Shown here piece by piece: positions 1-7,226 of a stretch of 14,076 nt of DNA. The DNA is from Gammaproteobacteria bacterium (GTDB lineage Bacteria; Pseudomonadota; Gammaproteobacteria; Pseudomonadales; Azotimanducaceae), in NCBI GenBank assembly GCA_002719135.1, contig PBGU01000020.1, positions 15,179-29,254 on the forward strand, in the 5' to 3' direction. Positions within the stretch are counted from its first letter, which is position 1; the number at the start of each line of letters is the position of its first letter. The notes beneath the pieces were generated by a model. It made no database searches and had not been told where the DNA came from. It saw only the letters and a list, made by a program, of their open reading frames with translations. The translations under genes were made by a program, and so were the position numbers.

Positions 1-831
1 GTGGCGTCCCTGAAACCATCAGCTGGCAGGATTCCACACGCATCATCGATCCCGCCAGAGGACTCTCGTCTGGCCGCCCAACTCTTACTGACTGAAGGAC
101 CTATAGCGCGCCATGTCAAAGACTTACGGCTCGCGTACGAGACGCTAAGCGGCCGAGATTCAAGAGATCCCCAGTCGACGGACGCGCCGCTGTATGGACC
201 CAACGTCAAGAAAAGGGCGGCAATTGTCACCGACATACCCGGCGTGAAGCTACCAGAATCGACCCGAGACGCGTTGCTTCAAGCGGCAACCGCGCTGGAG
301 GAGATGGGATGGGAAACGGTCGAGATTCAACCCCCCGAACTCGCGCACGTCCACGAAGTATGGATGCACCACCTATCCGCCGACTTTAAACCGCTATTGG
401 GGGATATGTCCGCGGTGATGACCGATGCACCGCTCGAATTCTTACGACTACTGTGCGAGCGGAACGATCCCGACGCCGTCGGGCTGGCTAATATTCACGC
501 CGAAAGAAACCGGCTTAGCAGGCTCTGGTCCGAATTCTTCACGGCTAATCCGATCATGGTGGGTCCTACTTGGACCGGCCCACAATTCGAGCACGACGCG
601 GATATAAATGGAGTCGTCGGCTTGGAACTGGCTATCGATCTTTTACGTTTCATTTCACCTGCCAACGTGTTGGGTCTACCGAGCGCGGCTATACCGATAG
701 GCGTCACGGACGGTCTTCCGACCGGGGTGCAAGTCTATGCCGATCGATGGCGAGATGACCTCGCACTGTCCGGTGCCGAAGCCATCGAGGCCGTTGTCGG
801 ACAAATCTGCCCAATCGATCCTAGGTTCTAA
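1..831 (+). CDS. Amidase-signature family hydrolase, C-terminal part (5' end outside window)
   Basis: Amidase-signature enzymes hydrolyse amide bonds with a Ser-cisSer-Lys triad. The visible 276 residues begin in the motif LKPSAGRIPHAS, which in this family follows shortly after the nucleophilic serine loop. The triad itself therefore lies upstream of the window. The GTG at base 1 is very unlikely to be the real start, since family members are usually about 450-500 residues. The block GPIARHVKDLRLAYETLSG (residues 33-51) and the C-terminal block NVLGLPSAAIPIGVTDGLPTGVQV are typical of the family. The frame ends with TAA at 829-831. The gene converges with the CoA-transferase gene 95 bases downstream. 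The substrate cannot be deduced; a role in degrading an amide or nitrile-derived compound is inference. The family call is secure. Confidence 0.9.
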   Translation: MASLKPSAGRIPHASSIPPEDSRLAAQLLLTEGPIARHVKDLRLAYETLSGRDSRDPQSTDAPLYGPNVKKRAAIVTDIPGVKLPESTRDALLQAATALEEMGWETVEIQPPELAHVHEVWMHHLSADFKPLLGDMSAVMTDAPLEFLRLLCERNDPDAVGLANIHAERNRLSRLWSEFFTANPIMVGPTWTGPQFEHDADINGVVGLELAIDLLRFISPANVLGLPSAAIPIGVTDGLPTGVQVYADRWRDDLALSGAEAIEAVVGQICPIDPRF

Positions 832-926
832 ACAGGGTGCACGGCGCTGGTTAGCAATTCATCACTGCATCGCACTCGGCCAATTCCGACGCCAATAAAT
901 CCGAACTTTGGGTTTTGTATCGTGCC
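832..926. other. Convergent intergenic gap without a clear terminator
   Basis: These 95 bases lie between the stop codons of the amidase (+) and the CoA-transferase (-). I see no strong GC-rich hairpin followed by a T tract on either strand, and no small ORF with a convincing ribosome binding site. Termination may be factor-dependent. Confidence 0.4.
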
Positions 927-3326
927 CTACTCCATTGCCATAGAGGCGAAGACATCGGCAATTTGATCTGGCCCGTAGCCAAGTACCGTCTCCAACACAT
1001 GGACGTTGTGTTCACCAAGCTCTGGACCGGCCCGGTGGAGGTCAGCTGGGGTCCGGGACAGTTTGAAGCGAGATCCCTCGACCACGAGCTCTCCCAATGA
1101 AGCGTGATCGGCACGGACAAAGTGATGGCGATGCGTAAGTTGAGGATCGGACCAACACTCAGGCGAATTTTGGACGACATGTGCCGCAACTCCGGCGTCG
1201 ACGAGAGTGGCCTCGATTGATCGCTCGTCTTGTGTGACGGTCCATTCCCCAATACGCCGGTCAAGTTCATCCTGACGCAAACGCCGCGCGTCCACCGTTG
1301 CCAAAGACTCATCCTCGACCCAACCCAACACAGTTTGAAACGCAACCCATGCTCGATCCGATTGACAGGCAATCGCGATCCAACGATCGACACCGCGCGT
1401 GGGATAAACGCCATGTGGGCATAAATCACGATCGCGATTCCCATCACGGTGCCACAGGTGATCATTCAACTGATAATCGAGAATCGCGGGAACTAATAAG
1501 TGGAGGGCTGCCTCGGCTTGGGACAGATCAATGTGTTGGCCCCGTCCCGTGCGTCGACGATGGTCCAAAGCTGCCAACAGCGACGCCAACATGAATCGAG
1601 GCGAGACGCCGTCCGTGTAAGCGAGGAATGGACCCGCCGGCGATCGGTCCGACCATCCCGTCAGATCATAGAAACCAGTAATCGCCGCGGCCATATTTCC
1701 GTATCCCGGAACTTGCGCCCGCGGCCCCGTTTGTCCCATGAGGCAACTGGAGACCATGATGATGTCCGGGTTCACTTCGCGCAGCGCCTCATAATCAAGG
1801 TTCCAAGCTTTCATCGCTTTGGGAGAGAACGATTCGGTCACGACGTCTGCCCAGCGGACCAGGTCGAGAATCACCTCTCGCCCTGCGGGGTTCGAAGGAT
1901 CAACGGTAATTCCAAGCTTCCCCGCGTTGAAATTCGCGAAGGGAACGCCCGACTCAAGACCCGGTTCGCCGTTCTTGAACGTGGGTGAACCACGAGCCGG
2001 TTCAAGTTTCGTGCTCGACTCGACCTTGATTACGGTCGCGCCGTAATCGGCCAATACCCGCGTGAAGAACGGGCCGGCGATGACCCACATAAAATCTAGG
2101 ACTTTAAGTCCAGTTAGCGGTGCATCTGTGTTCTGCCCAGACTCAGATGTCGGTTGGCGGCTATTCCGCTGTTTCACCTGCACCGGTGGCACGGGGGTCG
2201 TGGCGGCGCCCGGTAACTTGAGCGGGGTGTCTGAGAACTTGGCGAAAGCTCCCGGAACAAGGGCGCCCTGCCCGCTCACCTCAATCGAGTGCCAGAAATT
2301 CCGTGCCTTGAAGTGCGCTTCTTGCATCAGCCCGTCAACGTCAAAGGTTGGCGCAATATAGATGCCTCGTTGTAATCCTTCCTCAAAAAGCTCCGACTGG
2401 GTTCGCTCCATAGTGAACTGCTCAATCTTTTTACACAGGGCAAAGTACGGTTCCGGTGATTTTCCTTCGGTGTTCATCGCCGCGATCTCCAAACCCCAGT
2501 CCAACTCAACATCATCGGCAGTACACGCTCCGTTTTCGAAAAGCCAGTTAAGGAGGCGCTTATTTGGCTCCGTGAACGCCGGGCCAAAAAGAAAAGTGAT
2601 GGCGACATACCCATCTCTGCAGGGCCAAGTAAGCCGAATCGGAAATAGGCCGGCCAGGCCGCCTGCGGCCCGATTGATAGTCATTCCACCGCCATTGGGC
2701 GTCGCGAGAATTGCTGACAAAGCGGCCTGCGCCGACGACTGCTGTGCCGATACGTCCACGTGCTGACCGACACCGCTCCGATGGCGTTCGTAAAGAGCGA
2801 TTAGAGCAGCACCAGCCGCATCAGCGCCCGCATGGAAGAAGGCCTGGGGTACCGACGTGCGCACCGGCGCCCGGTCGGCATCGCCCGCCAGAATATGAGC
2901 GCCACTGGAAGCCCACACCGTCAAATCTGTCGCAGGCCATTCGGCTTTCGGACCACTTCCCCCAAATGCCGTAATCGCGACCACGATAACGCTCGGGTTT
3001 AGGTCGTTGAGAACCTCGTACGCTAACCCGTTCTCGGCCGCAACACGTTCGGTAAAGCCATGAACGACAAAGTCGGCTCCCTGCACCAATTCGTGAAACG
3101 CCCCCCGGTCACGCCGAACCTCTATATCAACGTGCGTTCGCCCTCTCGCGTACGCTTCCCACCACAGACTGCGATTGGAACCAGCGAGTGTCGGATTTAC
3201 AGGGCGGTTAGACGGTTCCTCCGGGGAGTGAATGGATATGACTTCCGCGCCTAGATGGGCAAGCAGATACCCGCAAAACATGTCTGCGCCAGCAGTCAGA
3301 TCAAGTACTCGATACGGTGTTAACAT
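927..3326 (-). CDS. Double-domain CaiB/BaiF family (type III) CoA-transferase
   Basis: Type III CoA-transferases move CoA between carboxylic acids through an aspartyl-CoA intermediate. This 799-residue protein holds two full copies of the fold. Copy 1 spans about residues 3-390, beginning PYRVLDLTAGADMFCGYLLA. Copy 2 spans about 404-799, beginning LTGLKVLDFMWVIAGPFFTR. They are joined by a polar linker near 383-402. Single-domain members are about 400 residues. In copy 2 the motif AYTDGVSP places an aspartate (D572) at the position of the catalytic Asp of formyl-CoA transferase, followed by RRTGRGQHIDLSQAEA. In copy 1 the equivalent position, 21 residues before RSGVGQHVDVS, is Phe163, so that half looks catalytically dead. 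The ATG at 3326 lacks a clear Shine-Dalgarno sequence, but no upstream alternative fits the fold better. It lies 49 bases after the four-helix membrane protein gene. The substrate is unknown. Confidence 0.93.
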   Translation of the reverse strand: MLTPYRVLDLTAGADMFCGYLLAHLGAEVISIHSPEEPSNRPVNPTLAGSNRSLWWEAYARGRTHVDIEVRRDRGAFHELVQGADFVVHGFTERVAAENGLAYEVLNDLNPSVIVVAITAFGGSGPKAEWPATDLTVWASSGAHILAGDADRAPVRTSVPQAFFHAGADAAGAALIALYERHRSGVGQHVDVSAQQSSAQAALSAILATPNGGGMTINRAAGGLAGLFPIRLTWPCRDGYVAITFLFGPAFTEPNKRLLNWLFENGACTADDVELDWGLEIAAMNTEGKSPEPYFALCKKIEQFTMERTQSELFEEGLQRGIYIAPTFDVDGLMQEAHFKARNFWHSIEVSGQGALVPGAFAKFSDTPLKLPGAATTPVPPVQVKQRNSRQPTSESGQNTDAPLTGLKVLDFMWVIAGPFFTRVLADYGATVIKVESSTKLEPARGSPTFKNGEPGLESGVPFANFNAGKLGITVDPSNPAGREVILDLVRWADVVTESFSPKAMKAWNLDYEALREVNPDIIMVSSCLMGQTGPRAQVPGYGNMAAAITGFYDLTGWSDRSPAGPFLAYTDGVSPRFMLASLLAALDHRRRTGRGQHIDLSQAEAALHLLVPAILDYQLNDHLWHRDGNRDRDLCPHGVYPTRGVDRWIAIACQSDRAWVAFQTVLGWVEDESLATVDARRLRQDELDRRIGEWTVTQDERSIEATLVDAGVAAHVVQNSPECWSDPQLTHRHHFVRADHASLGELVVEGSRFKLSRTPADLHRAGPELGEHNVHVLETVLGYGPDQIADVFASMAME

Positions 3327-3341
3327 AAGTTATTAATCTAC

Positions 3342-3353
3342 TGTTATATAACA
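3342..3353. promoter_or_regulatory. Perfect 12-bp palindrome upstream of the CoA-transferase gene
   Basis: TGTTATATAACA is self-complementary and sits in a very AT-rich 49-base gap, 16 bases upstream of the CoA-transferase ATG (reading the minus strand). The surroundings contain TATAAC-like -10 candidates, so a repressor bound here would block transcription. Which regulator uses it, if any, is unknown. A chance palindrome in AT-rich DNA is possible. Confidence 0.3.
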
Positions 3354-3375
3354 ATTTATTAAGATACGAACCTTC

Positions 3376-3882
3376 TCAGTTCAATCGGTTTCGACAGAAG
3401 TCTAGACCGACAATCAGCATCCCTAAAATCATTACCGCAACGAGACCATGTTTTAGCGACGTCGTCGCGCTCGCGAGAGCCACCTGTTCGCCCGATAGTT
3501 GCGGAAAGCTCAACAGCATATTCCAAATCTGAACGTTTTCCGCAATATCAATTAGTCCCGCAATAAACGGCGTTAACGCGAGGAACCGCAGGGAGCGATC
3601 TCCGGCAAGACGCATCGTAAATCCCGCAGCAAGGCTGATATAGCAACACGGGAAGAGCACGTCCAAAGTTAGCGCGCTCCACGCATACAGACTTCGCCCT
3701 TCGGGTCCGTAGTCGAGCATGCGCTCCTCGACCAGCACCAGGTCATAATTCGGGAGCACGTCAAGAATCGAAACGCCGAGCCGACGTTCCAACACGAAAA
3801 ACCCCATCAAACAAAGAAGCACCCCGATGAACGATAAAAGCAAACTCCCCGTGGTCGACAAGACGTCGAGCAGTCGGAGCAT
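3376..3882 (-). CDS. Small integral membrane protein with four predicted helices, unknown function
   Basis: The 168-residue product has four hydrophobic segments, at about residues 11-33, 66-88, 98-118 and 143-162. Between helices 1 and 2 is an extramembrane loop of about 30 residues holding LDYGPEGRSLYAWSALTLD. Helix 3 carries the polar motif GLIDIAENV, an acid-Ala-Glu-Asn group inside the membrane that could be functional. I recognise the general style (conserved D..FP..Y and D..EN motifs in small membrane proteins) but cannot name the family. It starts 26 bases after the SCO gene stop, on the same strand, so it is probably co-transcribed with the YHYH-MORN-SCO genes. The ATG at 3882 has no strong Shine-Dalgarno sequence, which fits read-through or coupled translation. 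Confidence 0.8.
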   Translation of the reverse strand: MLRLLDVLSTTGSLLLSFIGVLLCLMGFFVLERRLGVSILDVLPNYDLVLVEERMLDYGPEGRSLYAWSALTLDVLFPCCYISLAAGFTMRLAGDRSLRFLALTPFIAGLIDIAENVQIWNMLLSFPQLSGEQVALASATTSLKHGLVAVMILGMLIVGLDFCRNRLN

Positions 3883-3908
3883 CCGGCAAATTGGTCGGAC
3901 CGACGGAA

Positions 3909-4589
3909 TCAGGAACCTGATCCAACTCTACCTGCGACGGACGTGGCCGAAGTACCACTCGCCACGGCGTGATTCTCGTGGTCGGCCGTATGCTCTAGCA
4001 GCTTGGTGACATCGCTCACGATGTGTCGAACTTCAGTTCTAAGGGTTCCGTTGTAAATACCTCGAATGCGCAACGACTCATCCAGTAACAAAACATGTTC
4101 CGTGTGCAGTGCTCCAGGGCTTACTCCTCGATTCAAATCGACTCCGTAGCTCTCGGCAAGACGTCGAATTACGGAGATCGGCCCCGTAACCAATTCCCAC
4201 CCCTCAAGTGGGAGATCTCGATCTAACGCAAACTGAATCAATTTTCTTGGCGTATCCGTTGTCGGGGCAATCGAGTGCGAAATAATCAAAAAACGTTTCG
4301 TATCGGCGACACCCGATCTCACTTTGGCGAGATTTGCGGTGAGGGTCGGACAGATACCCTGACATTCCGTAAAAAAGAAATTAACGAGGGTGACGCGCCT
4401 GCTCAAATCCGCATTGGTAATTCGTTTTCCTTGTTGATTTTGGAGTAGGAATTCCGGGAGCCTGAGCGGATCCGATTCCGACCAATGCGCCACTAAATCT
4501 TCACTGTAGAAAGGCAACCCTTGCCCTATCTCGTTGTTATTCGAACATCCTGATAACAACACTAACAGTACAAAAAATGCTCTCTTCAT
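3909..4589 (-). CDS. SCO1/SenC-family lipoprotein, thioredoxin-fold copper chaperone
   Basis: SCO proteins deliver copper to, or reduce the cysteines of, the CuA site of cytochrome oxidase or related periplasmic enzymes. This 226-residue protein starts with a lipoprotein signal, LLVLLSGC (lipidated Cys15), so it should be membrane-anchored outside the cytoplasm. The copper-binding motif is C76-x3-C80 in FTECQGICPTL. The third ligand is probably His162 in ALHTEHVLLLD, because the spacing from that His to Asp170 matches the family. DTPRKLIQFA is the usual helix after the central strand. The C-terminal tail adds His200, His204 and His207, which might bind extra metal. Its ATG overlaps the stop of the MORN-repeat gene by four bases (ATGA), indicating coupled translation. 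No oxidase genes are nearby, so the client may be the neighbouring YHYH protein or something elsewhere. Confidence 0.93.
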   Translation of the reverse strand: MKRAFFVLLVLLSGCSNNNEIGQGLPFYSEDLVAHWSESDPLRLPEFLLQNQQGKRITNADLSRRVTLVNFFFTECQGICPTLTANLAKVRSGVADTKRFLIISHSIAPTTDTPRKLIQFALDRDLPLEGWELVTGPISVIRRLAESYGVDLNRGVSPGALHTEHVLLLDESLRIRGIYNGTLRTEVRHIVSDVTKLLEHTADHENHAVASGTSATSVAGRVGSGS

Positions 4590-5104
4590 AACTCGGTCCG
4601 ATCGGATGGCCCACCGTTACAGACCTTTTCACCGATGAGTCCATAACGCCTGGTTGCGGTCATGACGAAATTTGCACGAACGCTACCGTCTGAATTCCAC
4701 AATTGTTGCCGACCTCGTTGCTTCCCGTCGGCGTAATTGAAGCGCTTTTCAAGCGTTCCGTCGCGATACGAAGCAATCACCTCGCCTTGTTGAATCCCAT
4801 TAACGAAAACGCGCGAATGTTTAACCTCGCCGGTCCGCCACCAATCAACGTATTTTCCATGCCGCTTGCCGTTTCGGTAGATCTTCACGAACCCCCGCGC
4901 TCCGCCGGGATACCACTTATACGCAGCAACGCGCTCGCCATCCACGTAGCGAGTCAGGTGCCTGATGGATCCGTCATGATTGGACTCCCGCAGAAAACCG
5001 GTCAGCGGCTTATCGAAGTAGGCGAGTTGCAGACCATGTTCAAGATGAGGGTCTTCAGCATCGATCCCAAAGAGCGTGCCCAACATCAGTAAAACCCAGC
5101 TCAT
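4586..5104 (-). CDS. Exported MORN-repeat (YwqK-like) protein
   Basis: The 172-residue product begins with a short hydrophobic segment, MSWVLLMLGTLFGIDA, consistent with an export signal. It then has tandem variant MORN repeats (about residues 22-145) of the form Y..G....-y-..GKr.G....w...G, for example VKIYRNGKRHGKYVDWWRTG and FNYADGKQRGRQQLWNSDGS. Such repeats form elongated beta-hairpin surfaces. The toxin-antitoxin label often given to this family rests on little, and nothing here suggests a toxin pair. The tail RRYGLIGEKVCNG carries the only cysteine. Both ends overlap neighbours by four bases (ATGA with the YHYH gene upstream and with the SCO gene downstream), so the three proteins are almost certainly made together. 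A scaffold or partner role for YHYH or SCO is inference. Confidence 0.85.
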   Translation of the reverse strand: MSWVLLMLGTLFGIDAEDPHLEHGLQLAYFDKPLTGFLRESNHDGSIRHLTRYVDGERVAAYKWYPGGARGFVKIYRNGKRHGKYVDWWRTGEVKHSRVFVNGIQQGEVIASYRDGTLEKRFNYADGKQRGRQQLWNSDGSVRANFVMTATRRYGLIGEKVCNGGPSDRTEL

Positions 5105-6183
5105 TGAGCAAACGTCCCCGCCGTTCCGTAGAACCCGCTCCCATTGATGTACGGGTCCTTATCGGTCACGTGGTAATGATAGATTGCCTGGGTGGAATCG
5201 ATCGTAATACCGACGTGCCCATGAAATTCGTCGAGTGCGTCTTCTTCGACATCCGCGCCGAAATCTTCCGGCCCGTACACTGAAAAGCCATCTAGAAGAA
5301 CGCCGAGAAATGCGTCACGCCCACGGTTTGCGGTGATCCAAAGAGGCTCTATATGGTAATGGTACATGCCCGTTTGCTGCGGATGACCGTTGTACTGATC
5401 GAAGCTATCAATCTCGAATGTTAGCGGGCGATTGTTGGGCCCCGCGTATTGGTTGTATATCGCCACGCCATTAACCGCTACGCCGATTGGTCCCAACGGT
5501 GTCGGTTCATGATTGGGATCTTCGGCAGGCACAACAGGCACTCGAAATTCCATATCAAATTCGTTAATTCGATTTGGATTGAGATTAAATTGCTGGTTGT
5601 TACCGTCATACGCCTCGTAACGCTCATCCGACGTTATAAAGTATGGACTCTTGTGGTTTGGGACTCCGTTTGACGTAACAACGACAACGCCATCTTCAAG
5701 CGTCACGGTCACACCCGAATCAAATTTTTCGTACTTTACCGGCAGTCCGCCATCAACGGGGATATCCGATGTGGAGACGTGTTCAACCATGTATCCCCCA
5801 AGAGCATCCGAGTTGGCGCGAGTGGCTCCTTGACCCACCACCCCCGCACGCAAGCTTTCCCCCGAGAACCCAAACAAGTACCGCAGCAGCAGCAGCCCAT
5901 CCGTCAACGCGTCGACGGTATTGTTGCCATCGATGTCAAAGGTTTCGGACTGGTCCGCGAGATACATCGCGATTTCAGCTGGATCGGTCCGCGACGCGCC
6001 CGATCCGAGCGCTCCATCGACCAACGTTTGGCCAACAAATCCGAATTGATGTCGCAACACCAATAGACCATCGGTGAGCGCCTCGGTCGTTCCGTCATCG
6101 TCGACGTCGAATGCCGCGGCATCAGGAACTTGTGCGAACGGGAGCAACAAAAGCCAGAAGGCTCTACGTACGTTCAGAACCAT
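5101..6183 (-). CDS. Secreted YHYH-domain protein with two EF-hand/dockerin-like calcium repeats
   Basis: The 360-residue product has a signal peptide (about residues 1-24, ending DAAA). Two repeats follow: FDVDDDGTTEALTDGLLVLR from residue 25 and FDIDGNNTVDALTDGLLLLR from residue 82. Each has a D-x-D-x-(D/N) loop and a second conserved Asp, as in dockerin-type calcium loops. The rest is a YHYH domain: SNGVPNH (171-177), GMYHYH (272-277), FHGHVG (320-325) and IYHYH (334-338). Clustered His and Tyr suggest metal binding, but the family has no established activity. The ATG at 6183 is preceded by an AGG-type site at suitable distance. It is the first gene of the ATGA-coupled set with the MORN and SCO genes. 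That SCO pairs with a His-rich secreted protein suggests copper; this is inference. Confidence 0.92.
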   Translation of the reverse strand: MVLNVRRAFWLLLLPFAQVPDAAAFDVDDDGTTEALTDGLLVLRHQFGFVGQTLVDGALGSGASRTDPAEIAMYLADQSETFDIDGNNTVDALTDGLLLLRYLFGFSGESLRAGVVGQGATRANSDALGGYMVEHVSTSDIPVDGGLPVKYEKFDSGVTVTLEDGVVVVTSNGVPNHKSPYFITSDERYEAYDGNNQQFNLNPNRINEFDMEFRVPVVPAEDPNHEPTPLGPIGVAVNGVAIYNQYAGPNNRPLTFEIDSFDQYNGHPQQTGMYHYHIEPLWITANRGRDAFLGVLLDGFSVYGPEDFGADVEEDALDEFHGHVGITIDSTQAIYHYHVTDKDPYINGSGFYGTAGTFAQ

Positions 6184-6333
6184 ATAGCACCTAACTACGT
6201 ATTCGCATATACGGTTATACGAACGACCGGTTCGACCCCGTCGGCAATTTCTCGGCTCTCAATTACCCAAGTCGCAATGACCTCGTGGTCATCCTGTCGC
6301 CTCCAACGACCGCTCGTTTCAGCATTCACGAAC
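6184..6333 (-). promoter_or_regulatory. Leader region of the YHYH-MORN-SCO genes
   Basis: This 150-base gap follows the dehydrogenase-like gene on the same strand and should hold the promoter of the YHYH set. On the minus strand TATAAC and TATATGCG-like sequences lie roughly 30-50 bases before the YHYH ATG as possible -10 elements, without a convincing -35. An open reading stretch with a GTG near 6329 and a stop at 6195 also occupies most of the gap and is discussed in the findings. Confidence 0.3.
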
Positions 6334-7197
6334 CTATTTCGCCCTTCTCTCCAAACCGCGTGTGAACATATTGACCAGGCGTTTATCCCTTTCCCAAAGG
6401 AGGAATAATTCCTTATTTTCACGCTCGATAAATAGTCCGAATTGAAGAGCCGCTCTAGTGGTCGCCTTGTCGAGTTGAGCCACGCCCTGCAGAAACTTAT
6501 CCCCCTCGACTTTTTTCTCAGCTAATTTCTGAGCTAGATGGATCGGGGCGACGATCTCAGCGGTCAACGGACCGCCATGCGCACCCGTTTGCGCAGCCAT
6601 ATAAGCGGAAAGCGCCAGCAACACGTGGTACGGCTCCTCTCCTAAGAAATTGCTGGACAAGTGATCCCGAGAGAACATTTTCTTTTCACTAACGACGACG
6701 TTCTCAAAGACCGCAAACCCTTGGCTTAGTTCAGGGAGAAAACCGGGCGATTCACGACTCGACAAACCAACCCCCTGGGCTTCACGCTCAACCAAGACGT
6801 ATTCGTTATGATCTTCGCAAATCGCACGAACCACCATGTGATCAACATGTTCCGATGCTGCAACCCAACTCTTACACCCCGACAAGCGCTTTCCCTTGGT
6901 CGTTTTCTCCAACACCGCCGCCGGATACTCTCCGGAGCGATCCTCCGCCACCAAATAGCTCGCCCAACCATCCGTGGGACAAAACGGGAAGGCCCTTCGC
7001 AACATTGCTTGGTAGCCCGCATGAAATACCCAGGCCAATCGATCCGCCAACGCGCCCCCTGCGACGGCCATGGGCACCGAGTCGAGTTTGCCCAACTCGT
7101 GCTTCGTCCACGCCTCCCGCCATGCGGCTTCGGTGTCGCAAACGATCGTCTCGATCGAGCCTGATTCTATGCCTCCCAGCAATTCATCAATGCCCAA
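6334..7197 (-). CDS. Short acyl-CoA-dehydrogenase-like protein
   Basis: The 287-residue protein resembles the acyl-CoA dehydrogenase superfamily, mainly in the middle beta domain: KRLSGCKSWVAASEHVDHMV (about 103-122) and the strand GFAVFENVVVSE (about 160-171). These are followed by a helical part that looks like the start of the C-terminal bundle. Normal family members have 370-400 residues with a catalytic Glu in the C-terminal bundle. Here the N-terminal helical domain is shortened and the C-terminal bundle is cut short, so I cannot place a catalytic base. It may be a non-catalytic or flavin-only relative. The gene starts at ATG 7197, 29 bases after an alpha/beta-hydrolase remnant, suggesting the two once formed an operon. 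The subfamily call is tentative. Confidence 0.75.
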   Translation of the reverse strand: MGIDELLGGIESGSIETIVCDTEAAWREAWTKHELGKLDSVPMAVAGGALADRLAWVFHAGYQAMLRRAFPFCPTDGWASYLVAEDRSGEYPAAVLEKTTKGKRLSGCKSWVAASEHVDHMVVRAICEDHNEYVLVEREAQGVGLSSRESPGFLPELSQGFAVFENVVVSEKKMFSRDHLSSNFLGEEPYHVLLALSAYMAAQTGAHGGPLTAEIVAPIHLAQKLAEKKVEGDKFLQGVAQLDKATTRAALQFGLFIERENKELFLLWERDKRLVNMFTRGLERRAK

Positions 7198-7226
7198 ATT
7201 TCCTCTCCGTAAACGTCAAACTTTGT

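Noticed and set aside
851..1465. Minus-strand frame of 204 codons overlapping the 3' end of the CoA-transferase gene
   Set aside because: It lies in another frame of the same strand as the CoA-transferase, whose motifs continue without a break through this region; the product is low in recognisable structure.
1500..1988. Plus-strand frame of 162 codons
   Set aside because: It is antisense to the well-conserved second CoA-transferase domain and has an Arg-rich, shadow-like composition.
5101..6183. Reading the calcium repeats as part of a cellulosome (dockerin) system
   Set aside because: No cohesin domain or glycoside hydrolase is present, and this repeat style occurs on many non-cellulosomal secreted proteins.
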